From positions 4,871,501 through 4,935,500 of the forward strand of contig NZ_JARUBJ010000002.1 of the NCBI RefSeq assembly GCF_029626145.1: a stretch of DNA of 64,000 nt. The letters are read 5' to 3'. Shown here one piece after another: positions 17,994 through 27,371 of the stretch; within the stretch, counting starts at the first letter, position 1; every line of letters starts with the position of its first letter. This DNA is from Micromonospora sp. WMMD961 (GTDB taxonomy: Bacteria > Actinomycetota > Actinomycetes > Mycobacteriales > Micromonosporaceae). Position numbers and translations under genes: made by a program. Below the pieces are notes generated by a model. The model was not told the origin of the DNA and did no database searches. It saw nothing but the letters and a program-made list of their open reading frames with translations.

Positions 17994-18165
17994 CCCGTCC
18001 CTGGTCCGGTCGTGCCCACCGGGGCCGCCCGTCCGGTACCGCTACCCGCTCCGGCCCGGGTTAACCGAGCCGCCCGGCGGTCGACGCTGGAAGGTCTGCG
18101 CCACCAGCCCACCCACCAGGAAGAAGCCGAACGCGGTGGTTCGGCAAACCCCGATCCGTCGTCCA

Positions 18166-19380
18166 TTACCGCTTCGAGACCTCAGGGTGGCCGGCGGCGT
18201 ACCAGCGGCGGCCGGGCATCGCGGTGACACCGTGCACCACCACGCTGAGGGCGACGACGAAGCTGCCGGCCGTCCAGAGCAGCCGGTCCTGCACTCCTTC
18301 GTTCAGGCTGAAGGCCAGGTAGAACAGCGCGGACACGCCTATCGGGCCGAACCAGCCGAGGAAGACCAGCTCCCGCCAGGGCAACCGGAGTGGCTTCTTC
18401 AGCGCCAGCACCACCGGTAGCCGCCGCAGCAGCAGGACCGCGACGGCGAACAGCGGCAACCGCCAGCCGGCGTCGAGCCAGTCGCGCCACGGCAGCTCGA
18501 CACCGAACAGGAAGAACAGCGGCAGCACCAGGTAACGGGTGAGCGAGTCGTCCAGCTTCTGCTCGGCGATGCGTGGCTGGTCGCCGATGACCCGGCTGTA
18601 CGCCAGCCCGGTGACGAACGCGGCGAGGATGCCGTCGGTGTCGAGCACCCGGGCGACACCGAGCGCGGCGATGCCGAGCAGCACCGCGAAGATCAGCAGC
18701 GAGCCCTGGTCGAGGGTCTCCCGACGGCTCGCCGCCAGTACCGCGTGACCGGCGAGCCAGCCGAGCACAAGGCCCACCAGCACCGCCCCGAACACCCCCC
18801 ACAGCGCCGCCGTCACCTCCTCGGCCCACGGCTTGGCGCCGATGCCGGCCAGGGCGAGGACGACGAGGGGGAACGCGAGCCCGTCGTTCCCACCGGACTC
18901 GCCGCTGATGACCTGCCGCAGCCGCTCGGGCAGCTGACGCTCGGCCGGGCCGCCGGAGACGATGCTCGAGGCCAGCACCGGGTCGGTGGGGGTCAGGCAG
19001 CTGCCCAGCAGGGCAGCCAGACCCAGCGGCACGCCGAGCACCAACCAGGACAGCCCGGCGCTGAGCACTGCCATCCCGACCATGCCGGCGGAGAGCAGCA
19101 CGAGCACCGGTCGCAGCACCGCCCGGTAGCCGGCGAGGGAGAAGCGCAACGCGACGGCCATCAGGGACACCGCCAGCAGGGCGCGGCTCACCTCACGGAT
19201 CAGTTCGGCACCCAGCCGGTCGGCGAGGTCGACCAGGCCGAGCGTCGGGCCCACCAGCACCCCCAGGACCAGGGCCAGCAACGGCTCGGACAGCACGGTC
19301 CGCCGGATGGCGCTGGACCAGAACGCCAGCAGGACGCCGAGGCTCCCGACGAGGGCGTACGCGAGCAACAGCGGACTCAT
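18166..19380 (-). CDS. Cation:proton antiporter (CPA1/NhaP-like, no regulatory domain)
   Basis: 404 aa polytopic protein with about 11-12 helices. The key motifs are LLGSCLTPTDPVLASSIVSG and SGESGGNDGLAFPLV, the paired acidic ion-binding segments of CPA1 antiporters. It lacks the TrkA-C domain found in the downstream neighbour. The last helix (FVVALSVVVHGVTAMPG) resembles the NhaP-type end SVVVHGITA. ATG at 19380; no striking ribosome site. Two different antiporters in tandem suggest separate ion or pH ranges, an inference only. Confidence 0.88.
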   Translation of the reverse strand: MSPLLLAYALVGSLGVLLAFWSSAIRRTVLSEPLLALVLGVLVGPTLGLVDLADRLGAELIREVSRALLAVSLMAVALRFSLAGYRAVLRPVLVLLSAGMVGMAVLSAGLSWLVLGVPLGLAALLGSCLTPTDPVLASSIVSGGPAERQLPERLRQVISGESGGNDGLAFPLVVLALAGIGAKPWAEEVTAALWGVFGAVLVGLVLGWLAGHAVLAASRRETLDQGSLLIFAVLLGIAALGVARVLDTDGILAAFVTGLAYSRVIGDQPRIAEQKLDDSLTRYLVLPLFFLFGVELPWRDWLDAGWRLPLFAVAVLLLRRLPVVLALKKPLRLPWRELVFLGWFGPIGVSALFYLAFSLNEGVQDRLLWTAGSFVVALSVVVHGVTAMPGRRWYAAGHPEVSKR

Positions 19381-19519
19381 GCCCGCCCGCTACCCGCTGC
19401 GGCCCCGACCACACCCGATCCCCGGTGTCGACGCCTCACCTACGCCGGGCGCGGGCAGTGGCCCGGGCGTTGGCCCGCTCGTGCGTGTCCGGCACGACGT
19501 GCTCCAGTCCGCGGTCCGG

Positions 19520-19957
19520 TCACCTGTCCAGCTCGTCGCGGGCGGCGTCGACGCCGGCGGGCAGCACCCGACCGGCGGTCTCCGTCACCATGTCCCGTAC
19601 GTCGTCGGCGAGGCGGGCCGAGGGGCCGCCGGCCGCCCGCAACTGCGCCAGCCCCACCCGGCCCAGCAGCACGGCTGCGCCCAGGTAGCCGGCGGTGAGA
19701 CCGGCGGCGGCCAGCCGGCGTGGGAGCATCGTCTCCAGCACCCGCAGCACGGTGGTCGACGCCGCCCCGGCGCCGAGCACCAGGCAGCCGCCAGCGGCGG
19801 CCAGCAGTACGACTCCCAGGCCGGCCGGGCGGGCCGCCTCGCCCACCTGCGTACGCACGGCCCGGACCTCCTCGCGGACCACGTCGGCCACGTCCTCGGC
19901 CAACCGCTCCGTCGCGCTGGTACGCCGCCCGTCCGCTCCTGCGGTCCCCTCGCTCAT
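19520..19957 (-). CDS. Phage-holin-family / DUF1469-like membrane protein
   Basis: 145 aa. Residues 1-45 are hydrophilic and helical (SATERLAEDVADVVREEVR), two hydrophobic helices follow (GLGVVLLAAAGGCLVLGAGAA; AAGLTAGYLGAAVLLGRVGL), then a charged tail with RLADDVRDMVTETAGRVLP. This arrangement matches the putative actinobacterial holin superfamily III / DUF1469 proteins, which are usually chromosomal stress genes and not phage lysis genes. GGGAGG sits 4 bases before the ATG at 19957. The 139 bases down to the antiporter start (19381-19519) hold no gene I can support. Confidence 0.75.
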   Translation of the reverse strand: MSEGTAGADGRRTSATERLAEDVADVVREEVRAVRTQVGEAARPAGLGVVLLAAAGGCLVLGAGAASTTVLRVLETMLPRRLAAAGLTAGYLGAAVLLGRVGLAQLRAAGGPSARLADDVRDMVTETAGRVLPAGVDAARDELDR

Positions 19958-20149
19958 CGCACCTCCCGACTGCGCCGCTGCGTGCCTGCGGCGTACCCGG
20001 ACGGGACGGGCGCACACCGGTGGCTCCCCTCCTGGCGGCCGGACAGCTGCTCGTGGTCAGCCGGCGGCGCGCCGAGGATGAGCGTCGTCGGAGCGACGAG
20101 TCAGGCTCACCTCTGGCCGGTGTGCCGGCGTCGGCCGCGCGGCGACTTT

Positions 20150-20995
20150 TCAGTACACCCAGACCCGGGTTTTCTTCGGCAGCACGTCCTGCTCCCACAG
20201 CCAGTCCATCGCCGGTAGCGTCACCCGGACGCACCCGTGCGACGCCGGGTACGGCGGGACGCTGGTGTAGCCGTGGATCGCGATCCCCTGCTCCTGGAAG
20301 TACTTGGGCCGGTACAGGCGGCCGAGCGGGCCGTCGCGCCAGCCGTCGACCTGCCAGTCGATCGTCCATCGGCCGCGTGGGGTGTCCGCCAGGTACGTCC
20401 TGCCCTCGTGCGTGTAGTGCTCGAACGTGCCGGTCGAGGTGTTGAAGATCCGGCTCACCTCCCCATCATCGACGATCATCAGCAGCTGCCGGTCCAGGTC
20501 CACCTCGGCGAGGTGGCCGTCGGTGCTGCGGGCGTCGGGACGCTTCCCGTCCTGAAGAGCGGCACGGGTCTTCGCACCCACGATCCCGTCACGATGCAGA
20601 CCGGCGGCCTTCTGCAGCGCGTGGACGGCCTGCTCGGTGAGCAGTCCGAAAGCGCCGTCGGGCTCACCCACCCAGTAGCCGAGCCGGTCCAGCCGCTGCT
20701 GAAGCACCCGGACCGCGTCGCCGGTGTCGCCGCGACGCAGGACGGTCCGCGCGCCGGCGTCGGCAGTGCCCGACGGTGCGGGACTGGACGGCGGCGAGGT
20801 GGCCGTCGCGGTCGGCGGAGGTGCGGGCGCCGCGCTGGTCATCGGCGGCGACGGTGCCGGCGGCGTCGTGGTCGGCGTCGCTTGGTGGCTCGGGCTGGCT
20901 GAGGTGGGCTGGTCGCTCTGGGTACCGTCACAGCCGCTGACGAGAATCAGCAGGGCGGCGGAGGCGACAGATGCCCGTAGGTGTCGGCTTGTCAT
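20150..20995 (-). CDS. L,D-transpeptidase lipoprotein with peptidoglycan-binding domain
   Basis: 281 aa. A lipoprotein signal ends at LVSGC (lipidated Cys22), followed by a Pro/Thr/Ser-rich wall-spanning linker (about 25-80). A PG_binding_1 domain spans about 85-145 (VRVLQQRLDRLGYWVGEPDG) and a YkuD catalytic domain about 160-281. The active site is the H-G-Y-T with SHGC motif, Cys255 the nucleophile and His253 nearby. L,D-transpeptidases make 3-3 cross-links in peptidoglycan or attach proteins to it. The ATG at 20995 lies 24 bases from the nearest AGGAGG, so the start could lie upstream, but no other in-frame ATG/GTG gives a better signal peptide. Confidence 0.87.
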   Translation of the reverse strand: MTSRHLRASVASAALLILVSGCDGTQSDQPTSASPSHQATPTTTPPAPSPPMTSAAPAPPPTATATSPPSSPAPSGTADAGARTVLRRGDTGDAVRVLQQRLDRLGYWVGEPDGAFGLLTEQAVHALQKAAGLHRDGIVGAKTRAALQDGKRPDARSTDGHLAEVDLDRQLLMIVDDGEVSRIFNTSTGTFEHYTHEGRTYLADTPRGRWTIDWQVDGWRDGPLGRLYRPKYFQEQGIAIHGYTSVPPYPASHGCVRVTLPAMDWLWEQDVLPKKTRVWVY

Positions 20996-21120
20996 GATCC
21001 GCGCCGGCGTACCGGCACACCTCCTTCGGTAATTCGGTTGGAAAGCTCTCATCACTAGGTAACCAGCCCGTATCCTCCCGAAACTGTCGAGTGGCAGGTG
21101 ATCGGCACGAAGCGACCCCG

Positions 21121-21203
21121 GTGCGCTGCCGACTCACGCCCCAGGCACGTCGGTCAGTGCGCTGCCGACTCACGCCCCAGGCACGTCGGTCAGTGCGCTG
21201 CCG
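21121..21203. repeat. 36-bp direct tandem repeat, 2.3 copies
   Basis: The 36-base unit starting GTGCGCTGCCGACTCACGCC occurs at 21121-21156 and identically at 21157-21192, followed by the first 11 bases of a third copy to 21203. The copies span the last codons and stop of the DUF421 gene, so the stop codon and the preceding codons have been duplicated just downstream of the gene end. Confidence 0.9.
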
Positions 21204-21679
21204 TCGCCGCGTGCCTCCTGCCCGATGACACTCAGGCTGCCGTCGGTCTCCAGAACGACCGCTGCCAGGCGGGTCAGGTCGCCGTGCCCCTGACTGCGAG
21301 CCGCCTGCCGGATCTCGCTGTCCGAGATGCGCACCCGTCGCAGCACGTCGTGCCGCAGCACGCCGTCGCGCAGCAGCAGGGTGGGCGTCGACTTCAACAG
21401 CCGCTGTGACGGCGGCCAGCGCACGGCCAGGAACGCCGCACCGTACTGGAGCGCCACCAGCAGTGACAGCGCCAGGAGACCTTCGACCAGCGAGACGCTG
21501 CGGGAGAGCAGGATCGTCGCCAGGGTCGAGCCCAGCGCGACGGTGACCACCAGGTCGAAGGCATTCAGCTTCGACAGGGTCCGCTTGCCGGAGACGCGCA
21601 GCAGCGCCACCAACGCCGGATAGGTCAGCACCGCGATCACGGTGAGACGGAACAGGTCGGAGGGATGGTTGAGCCACAT
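21170..21679 (-). CDS. DUF421 domain-containing membrane protein (YetF-like)
   Basis: 169 aa. Two to three N-terminal helices (LFRLTVIAVLTYPALVALL, then VTVALGSTLATILLS and VEGLLALSLLVALQYGAAF) are followed by a cytoplasmic YetF/DUF421 domain (STPTLLLRDGVLRHDVLRR, SEIRQAARSQG and VVLETDGSLSVIG). This family is linked to the spore coat and membranes in bacilli, with no defined activity. The ATG at 21679 begins MWLNHPSDLF and gives the usual family start. The 3' end lies inside a 36-bp tandem duplication. Divergent from the DUF2254 gene. Confidence 0.85.
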   Translation of the reverse strand: MWLNHPSDLFRLTVIAVLTYPALVALLRVSGKRTLSKLNAFDLVVTVALGSTLATILLSRSVSLVEGLLALSLLVALQYGAAFLAVRWPPSQRLLKSTPTLLLRDGVLRHDVLRRVRISDSEIRQAARSQGHGDLTRLAAVVLETDGSLSVIGQEARGDGSALTDVPGA

Positions 21680-21792
21680 GGTGTGGACATACCCCGTCCG
21701 GCGGCGCACCCGCACCGTTCGCGAGCGCATTCGCGCGTCCGACACGTCGACGACGACGTGTGGGCGCGGATGCAGTGGGCATAGCGGATGAG

Positions 21793-22986
21793 ATGTTCGC
21801 GTCCCGTCACACGCTGAGGTCGCGGTTGGCGACCCTCCGGTCCAGCTTCTGGCCGGTCCCGGCAGCGTGCGCGGCGGGAGCCGTCCTGCTGGCGATCGGT
21901 CTGTCCGTGCTGGAGCTGCGGGTCGGCCTCCCCGGCGGCAACGTCCTGCCCAGCGGGCTGGCCGGCGCCCGGTCCCTGTTGTCGTCGATCATCACCGCGA
22001 TGATCTCGTTCACCGCGCTCGTCTTCTCGATCACGGTGGTGGCCCTGCAACTGGCCAGCAGCCAGTACTCACCGCGGGTGCTGCGGACGTTCCTGCAGGA
22101 CCGGGTGACCCAGATCGCCCTGGGGACCTTCCTGGCGACAGCGTTGTTCTCCATGGTGGTGCTCGCCGCCCTACCCGACCGGTCGAGCGCGCGCCTGCCG
22201 GAGCTGTCCCTCGCCGTCGCGATGATCCTCGTGCTGGTGAGCAGCGGCCTGTTCCTCTACTACCTGCACCACGTCACCTCGATCATGCGGGTGTCACACA
22301 TCGTCGCCGCGATCGGGGCGCAGACGCGTCGCAGCATCGACGAGCACGTCCCCCGAACGGGGGCGGTGGAGACGCCCGTACGCCTGCCGCCGCCCCTGCA
22401 GGTGATCACGGCCCGGGAGCCCGGGCTGGTCGACAACATCGACCTGGGCAGACTCGCCCGGCTCGCCCGGGCGTACGACTGCACTTTCTCGGTCCTGCCC
22501 GCACCTGGTGATTTCGTCGTCGCGGGGCAGTCGCTCGTGACCGTGCACGCCGTCGACGCGGCGCCGCCACCCGTGCCGGAGTCGCGGGTGCGGGCCGCCG
22601 TGACGGTGGCGGTGGAACGCAACGCCGGCCAGGACGTCGGGTTCGGCTTCCGTCAGCTCGCCGACATCGCCGAACGGGCCCTCTCCCCGGGCGTCAACGA
22701 CACCACGACGGCTGTGCGGGCCGTCCAGGAGGCCCACGACCTGCTGCGCCGTCTCGCCGGACGCCCCCAGCGCGCCTGGCTGGTGCGGGACGACGAGGAC
22801 ACCGTCCGCGTGCAGGCGACGCCGCAGACCTTCGACAGCTTCCTCGCGGTGGCGATCGACGACGTCCGGCGGGCCGGCCGGGACCAACCCCGCGTCACGC
22901 GGCTGCTGGACGCGGTGCTGGCCGACCTGCGCACAGTCGCGCTGCCGGAGCACCGGCCCGACGTCCTACGGCGTCTGGAGGAATGA
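21793..22986 (+). CDS. DUF2254 domain-containing membrane protein
   Basis: 397 aa. Four membrane helices in the first 170 residues (AACAAGAVLLAIGLSVLEL; LLSSIITAMISFTALVFSI; IALGTFLATALFSMVVLAAL; LAVAMILVLVSSGLFLYYL) flank the family signature VVALQLASSQYSPRVLRTFL. The remaining cytoplasmic half includes RQLADIAERALSPGVNDTTT, another DUF2254 hallmark. Function is not established. ATG at 21793 is preferred over GTGs at 21760 and 21775, though no start has a strong ribosome site. It converges on the DUF1330 gene. Confidence 0.85.
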   Translation: MFASRHTLRSRLATLRSSFWPVPAACAAGAVLLAIGLSVLELRVGLPGGNVLPSGLAGARSLLSSIITAMISFTALVFSITVVALQLASSQYSPRVLRTFLQDRVTQIALGTFLATALFSMVVLAALPDRSSARLPELSLAVAMILVLVSSGLFLYYLHHVTSIMRVSHIVAAIGAQTRRSIDEHVPRTGAVETPVRLPPPLQVITAREPGLVDNIDLGRLARLARAYDCTFSVLPAPGDFVVAGQSLVTVHAVDAAPPPVPESRVRAAVTVAVERNAGQDVGFGFRQLADIAERALSPGVNDTTTAVRAVQEAHDLLRRLAGRPQRAWLVRDDEDTVRVQATPQTFDSFLAVAIDDVRRAGRDQPRVTRLLDAVLADLRTVALPEHRPDVLRRLEE

Positions 22987-23087
22987 GCGCGGCCGGTGCC
23001 ACCTGCGAGGCCGTCATGAAGCCGCGAGGAACGGCGGTCCTCGCCGAAGCCGCGCCGCAGCGAACGGTTGGCGCCCACTCAGGACGC

Positions 23088-23450
23088 TCACCAGGGCACG
23101 GTCGGCTGTAGCACGGCCTCCTGCAGCGCCACCGCGCGCAATCTGGTGACCTGCTGGTATGCCGGGTCGGCGACCATTGCACAGAACGCCTGCCGGCTCG
23201 GGTACCGGACCAGCAGCACGGCGTCCCACGCCTGGCCGTCCTCGGCCACCAGGGCCCGACCGCCCGCGCCGGCGTAGATGACCTCACCGCCGTAGCGGGG
23301 CAGCAACGTCTTCCGCAGCTCGGCGGCGTAACTCGCGTACGATTTCCGCCCCCCGTCAGCGAAACGCAGCAGATTGAGCATGACCACGGGCGCCTCGGGA
23401 TCCTCCGTCAGGAAGTCCCGCAGGTCGCCGCCACTCGGATCGACCGCCAT
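23088..23450 (-). CDS. DUF1330 domain-containing protein
   Basis: 120 aa soluble protein of the dimeric alpha/beta-barrel type: PVVMLNLLRFADGG, GEVIYAGAGGRALV and WDAVLLVRYPSRQAFCAMV are typical of DUF1330/EthD-like proteins. AGGAGG lies just upstream of the ATG at 23450, and TAGGAT (23477-23482, minus strand) could be a -10 hexamer. The 260 bases between this start and the EcfS stop at 23711 hold no gene I can support. Function unknown. Confidence 0.82.
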   Translation of the reverse strand: MAVDPSGGDLRDFLTEDPEAPVVMLNLLRFADGGRKSYASYAAELRKTLLPRYGGEVIYAGAGGRALVAEDGQAWDAVLLVRYPSRQAFCAMVADPAYQQVTRLRAVALQEAVLQPTVPW

Positions 23451-23710
23451 CCTGCCTCCTCGGCTCGACTGCCGGAATCCTAGTGCGGCTACGGGGTTGG
23501 GGCACTCCCCCGGCGATGCGTCCACGTCGGCGCTCGTCGTGTTCGCCGTCGCGGCGGCCGTGCTCGACGCGGTGGCCGTCTCGTCAGGTCGAGGGCTGGT
23601 GTCTTCCCCGTAACCGGGCGACGGCGACCGGGAACCGGGCCGGCGCGGACGCCCAGCGGCCGGTGCGCCGACGGCCCCAGGCAGCGTCCGTCCGCCGGGA
23701 GCCGGCACGC

Positions 23711-24559
23711 TCAGCTGTCTTTTGCATGTCGATCCGTCGGTGCGTTGGCCGCCACAGCAGTGGCAGCCTTCGTGAACGTCGGGGCCGCCTGGAAGTGTGC
23801 CCGGCGGGCTGCACGGCGGAAAGCACCGAGCACGGCTGGCCCGGCGAGGGCGACGAGGACGGCTGTGGTGACGGCTCGTCCGGTATCCCAGCCCAGCGAG
23901 GTGACGGCGAAGAACGTCAGGTACCGGTGCAGTTGTTCCAGCACCGGCAGGCCCGGTTGGTAGGCGATCGAACTGGTCGGGTCGAGGGAGAACGGCCAGA
24001 ACGACAGGTTGAGCATGAAGCCGAAGAAGTACCCGCTGACCGCGGCGTAGGCGGCGAGCAGGACGATCTCGGCCCGTCCCCGAACCCGGGGCAACAGGCC
24101 GGCGAACATGGCGACCCAGGCGCAGCCGAACATCTGGTACGGCATCCATGGTCCCACTCCCCCGGTGAGCAGGGCGGAAGCGAACAGCGAGGTGCAGCCG
24201 AGCGCGAAGCCGAAGCCAGGCCCGAAGACCCGACCGGCGAGCACGAGGATGAAGAAGACCGTCTCGATGCCCGCCGTGCCGGCTCCCAGTGGTCGCAGGG
24301 CGGCGTTGATCGCGGACAGCACACCCAGCATGGCGAGCGCCTTGGCGTCGATCCTGCCGTCGGCGATCTCGGCGAAGATAACCCCGAGGACGAGGAGCAG
24401 CAGCACCCCGAACATCAGTGGAGGGGTCTGGGTGGAGCCGAAGGTGCCCGGTGCGACGACGAACGGCCAGAGGAACGCGACGAAACCCAGGAACGACGCC
24501 ATGGTGATCGCGAGCACGGCGCGGGCGGGCACCCGGACGGCGACGTTCACTGTCGTCAT
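23711..24559 (-). CDS. ECF transporter S component (predicted cobalamin-specific)
   Basis: 282 aa, about six membrane helices (AVLAITMASFLGFVAFLWPFV, LMFGVLLLLVLGVIFAEIA, GRVFGPGFGFALGCTSLFASALL and others). S components bind the vitamin within the membrane and dock on EcfT. The ATG at 24559 overlaps the ATPase stop as ATGA. It is the last gene of an operon that begins with a cobalamin riboswitch and cobalamin-binder-like surface proteins, so cobalamin (or a corrinoid/cobamide precursor) is the predicted ligand; the sequence alone does not prove this. The final 40 residues are a hydrophilic tail. Confidence 0.82.
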   Translation of the reverse strand: MTTVNVAVRVPARAVLAITMASFLGFVAFLWPFVVAPGTFGSTQTPPLMFGVLLLLVLGVIFAEIADGRIDAKALAMLGVLSAINAALRPLGAGTAGIETVFFILVLAGRVFGPGFGFALGCTSLFASALLTGGVGPWMPYQMFGCAWVAMFAGLLPRVRGRAEIVLLAAYAAVSGYFFGFMLNLSFWPFSLDPTSSIAYQPGLPVLEQLHRYLTFFAVTSLGWDTGRAVTTAVLVALAGPAVLGAFRRAARRAHFQAAPTFTKAATAVAANAPTDRHAKDS

Positions 24560-26191
24560 GCGGACACCGTCGGACCGTCGAGGGCGGCGGCGACCTGCCC
24601 GACCGTCAGGTACGGCAGCGGCGCGAGGATCTTCGCGACCTGCGGGGCGAACGTGGGTGAGGCGGTGAGCACGGTCGGGACGGGGCCGTCGGCGACGATC
24701 TCGCCCTCGGCCATGACGACGACCCGGTCGGCGGTGGTGGTGGCGAATTCGACGTCGTGGGTGGCCACGACGACGGCACGGCCCTGCCTCGCGAGGTCGT
24801 CGAGAGTCCGGGTCAGCGCGGCCTTGGCCTGGTAGTCCAGCCCACGGGTGGGTTCGTCCAGGAGCAGCACGCCGGGGGTAACGGCGAGTTGGATGGCCAG
24901 GACCAGTGCGAGTTGCTGCCCGGCGGACAGGTCCCGGGGGTGGCTGTCGCCGTCGATGCCGGCAGCGATGGCGTCGAGCAGCCGTCGCGCGCTGCCCGGG
25001 TCGGCGCCGTCGCGGTCGGCCTGGTCGAGTTCGGCGTCGACGGTGTCGAGGTACAGCAGGTCGGTGGCGGTCTGCGGGACGAGGCCGACGAGTCGGCGGG
25101 CCTGGCTGGCACCCAGCCGGCCCGGGTCGAGGTCCCCGTGCGCCGGGTCGGGCACGGCGATGGTTGCCGCCGTCCCGGCGACCCGAGCCCTGCAGAGCCC
25201 AGAGCAGGGACGACTTGCCGGAGCCGTTGCGTCCCATCAGCGCGGTGACCTGACCACGTACCAGGGTCAGGTCGACTCCACGGACGGCGACGACCGAGCC
25301 GTGCCGGACGGTCACACCGGCGGCGGTGAGCGCGGTGCGGGCGTCGGCGTGGGAGCGGCGGTGTGGATGCGATGGGGTGGTGGGCAGCCGGTTGCGCAGG
25401 GTGGTGGCGTGCCGGCGGGCGTCGCGCACGGACAGGGGCAGCGGTGACCATCCGGCCAGGTGCCCGAGTGCGACCACGGGCGGCGCGACGGTGGTGCCGG
25501 CGACGAGCGTGGCCGGGTCGCCGTGGCGGACGGTGCCGTCGCGGGCGACGTGGATGAGCCGGTCGGCGAACGGCAGGACACGTTCCAGGCGGTGCTCGGC
25601 CAGCACCACGGTGACACCGAGGTCGTGGACCAGTCGGGTGATGGTGGCGAGGACGTCGTCGGCCCCGGTCGGGTCGAGCGCGGAGGTGGGTTCGTCGAGG
25701 ACGAGCACCCGGGGGTGGGCGGTCAGCGCGGCGCCGATCGCCACCCGCTGCTGCTGACCGCCGGAGAGCTCGTGCAGGCCGCGCTGGCGCAGGTCGGCGA
25801 GGCCGAGCAGGTCGAGGGTCTCCTCCACCCGGGTCCGCATGACCGCCGGGTCGAGGGCGAGCTGCTCCATCCCGTACGCCAGTTCCTCCTCGACGGTGTC
25901 GGTGACGAACCCGGCGACCGGGTCCTGCCCGACCACACCGACCAGGTCGGCGAACTCGCGGGGTGGGTGGTCGGCGGTGTCCCGACCGGCGACGCGCACG
26001 CTGCCCTGCAGGGTGCCGCCGGTGAAGTGCGGGACGAGGCCGTTGATCGCGGCGAGCAGTGTCGACTTGCCCGCGCCGGTGTGGCCGACGACCAGGCACA
26101 ACTCCCCCTCGTCGATGTCGAGGTCGACGTCGCGCAGGGTAGGGCGGGGCGCGCCGTCGTACGTGATGCTGACGCGCTCGAAGCGGATCAT
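24556..26191 (-). pseudogene. ECF transporter double ATPase (EcfA-EcfA' fusion), interrupted by a one-base frameshift
   Basis: Would be about 545 aa with two ABC domains. The first (about 1-230) is intact: Walker A GHTGAGKST, signature LHELSGGQQQR, Walker B VLVLDEPTSALDP. The second starts with ALMGRNGSGKSSLLWALQGS, then the frame breaks near 25164-25165. The rest (LVGLVPQTATDLLYLDTVD, DLSAGQQLALVLAIQ, VLLLDEPTRGLDYQ, VVATHDVEFATT) continues one base out of frame to a TGA at 24556. Removing one A (one of the TT pair at 25164-25165 on the plus strand) restores GGTIAVPDPA. As written, the upstream frame runs without stop into the S-component frame. Either a sequencing error or a real lesion. 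ATG at 26191 overlaps the EcfT stop (ATGA) after GGAG. Confidence 0.85.
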
Positions 26192-27366
26192 GACGGTACT
26201 CCTGCGGTGTCGGCGGCGCGGCGGAGCACGGCGGCGGGCTGCGGTCGGTGCGGGCGCGGCGGTGTCGGTGCGGCGATCGCGGCGAGGGCGGCGACGAGGA
26301 TCCCGGCGGCCGGTAGTGCGGGCAGGGTGGGCCAGTGCAGCGGGTAGAGGCTCGGGTTGAGCGCGGCGGGGTCATAGCCGGTGCCGACACCGAGCGCGAC
26401 AGCGGTGACCACGCCGCAGCCGGCGACCGTCCACTCGGGCCACTGCCACGGGTCGGGTCGGTAGCGGCTGCGCGACACCCGACGGCCACCGAGCGCGATC
26501 CCGGCGACGCAGAGCAGCACACCGCCACCGAGGCCGCCGAGCCCGACCGCACGGGGCACGCCCGGGTCGAGCAGGCCGTACGCGCCGACGCACAGGCCGG
26601 CCATGCCGGTCAGCATGAGGACGCCGGTGAGCCGCCGCGAGCCCGGCGTGGCGGTGCCGACCCGGCCGTAGCCGCGCGAGTCCATGGCGGCGGCCAGCCG
26701 CAGCGAACGGTCCAACGCGTCGTGCAGGACCGGCATCACGATGGCCCGCACGGCCCCGAGCCCCTTGGCCCGTCCGGCGCGCAGCCGACGAGCGCGGGCG
26801 ACCCGTTGGACGCTCTCCACCAGTTGCGGTGCGACGCTCAGCGAGACGGTGACGGCGACACCCAGCTCGTACAGCGCGCCGGGGAGGACCCGCAGTGCGC
26901 GTTTGGGGTTGGCGAGGCTGTTGGCGGCCCCGATGCAGCACAGCAGGCAGGCCAGCCGGAGGCCGTCGACGGCGGCGGACAGGGTCGCCTCCAGCGAGAC
27001 CGGGCCGCCGATCTGGATGCCCGCGTACCAGTCGGGTGTGGGCAGGTGTGGCAGTCGGAAGAGGATGTGGTCCTCGGGGGTGATGCCGGAGGCGAAGACC
27101 GTCCGGAACACCACCCTTATCGCGATGATGATCAGGGCCAGGTAGAGGTAGTAGTGGAACGCGCGCGCCCAGGGCGCATCGGTACGACGGACGGTGACGA
27201 CGAGGCCGAGCACCGCGAAGATGAGCAGCAGCAGGAGCGGGTTGCTGGTGCGGCTCGCGGCGGTGGCCAGCGCGAGCGCCCACAGCCACCACGCCAACGG
27301 ATGCAGGGAGCGCGGCAGCCGGGCTACCGCGAGGCGGTGGACGAGGCCGGCACGGATCGTGGGCAT
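26188..27366 (-). CDS. ECF transporter T component (energy-coupling transmembrane protein)
   Basis: 392 aa, longer than the usual roughly 270 because of an extra C-terminal membrane region. The conserved coupling-helix signature AAAMDSRGYGR lies near 225-235 and is preceded by helical segments for the ATPase contacts (ESVQRVARARRLR). The N half has helices such as PLAWWLWALALATAAS and FAVLGLVVTV. ATG at 27366 follows the upstream stop by 5 bases and the gene overlaps the ATPase start, so all components are translated together. Part of the predicted B12 importer. Confidence 0.85.
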   Translation of the reverse strand: MPTIRAGLVHRLAVARLPRSLHPLAWWLWALALATAASRTSNPLLLLLIFAVLGLVVTVRRTDAPWARAFHYYLYLALIIIAIRVVFRTVFASGITPEDHILFRLPHLPTPDWYAGIQIGGPVSLEATLSAAVDGLRLACLLCCIGAANSLANPKRALRVLPGALYELGVAVTVSLSVAPQLVESVQRVARARRLRAGRAKGLGAVRAIVMPVLHDALDRSLRLAAAMDSRGYGRVGTATPGSRRLTGVLMLTGMAGLCVGAYGLLDPGVPRAVGLGGLGGGVLLCVAGIALGGRRVSRSRYRPDPWQWPEWTVAGCGVVTAVALGVGTGYDPAALNPSLYPLHWPTLPALPAAGILVAALAAIAAPTPPRPHRPQPAAVLRRAADTAGVPS

Positions 27367-27371
27367 CGGGA

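Noticed and set aside
18042..18166. A short hydrophobic peptide (TTAFGFFLVGGLVAQTFQRR) between the two antiporter genes
   Set aside because: Sequence looks protein-like, but its frame has no ATG, GTG or TTG start. It could be a frameshifted small gene; too weak to list.
19381..19519. Small gene between the holin-like gene and the antiporter gene
   Set aside because: A frame (LEHVVPDTHERANARAT) follows the holin stop but has no start codon.
21121..21203. Short CRISPR-like array
   Set aside because: The 36-base units abut without spacers and overlap a gene end; it is a simple tandem duplication.
23451..23710. Riboswitch or extra lipoprotein upstream of the DUF1330 gene
   Set aside because: No conserved riboswitch core was found; the open frame is Ala/Thr-rich without a start or lipobox.
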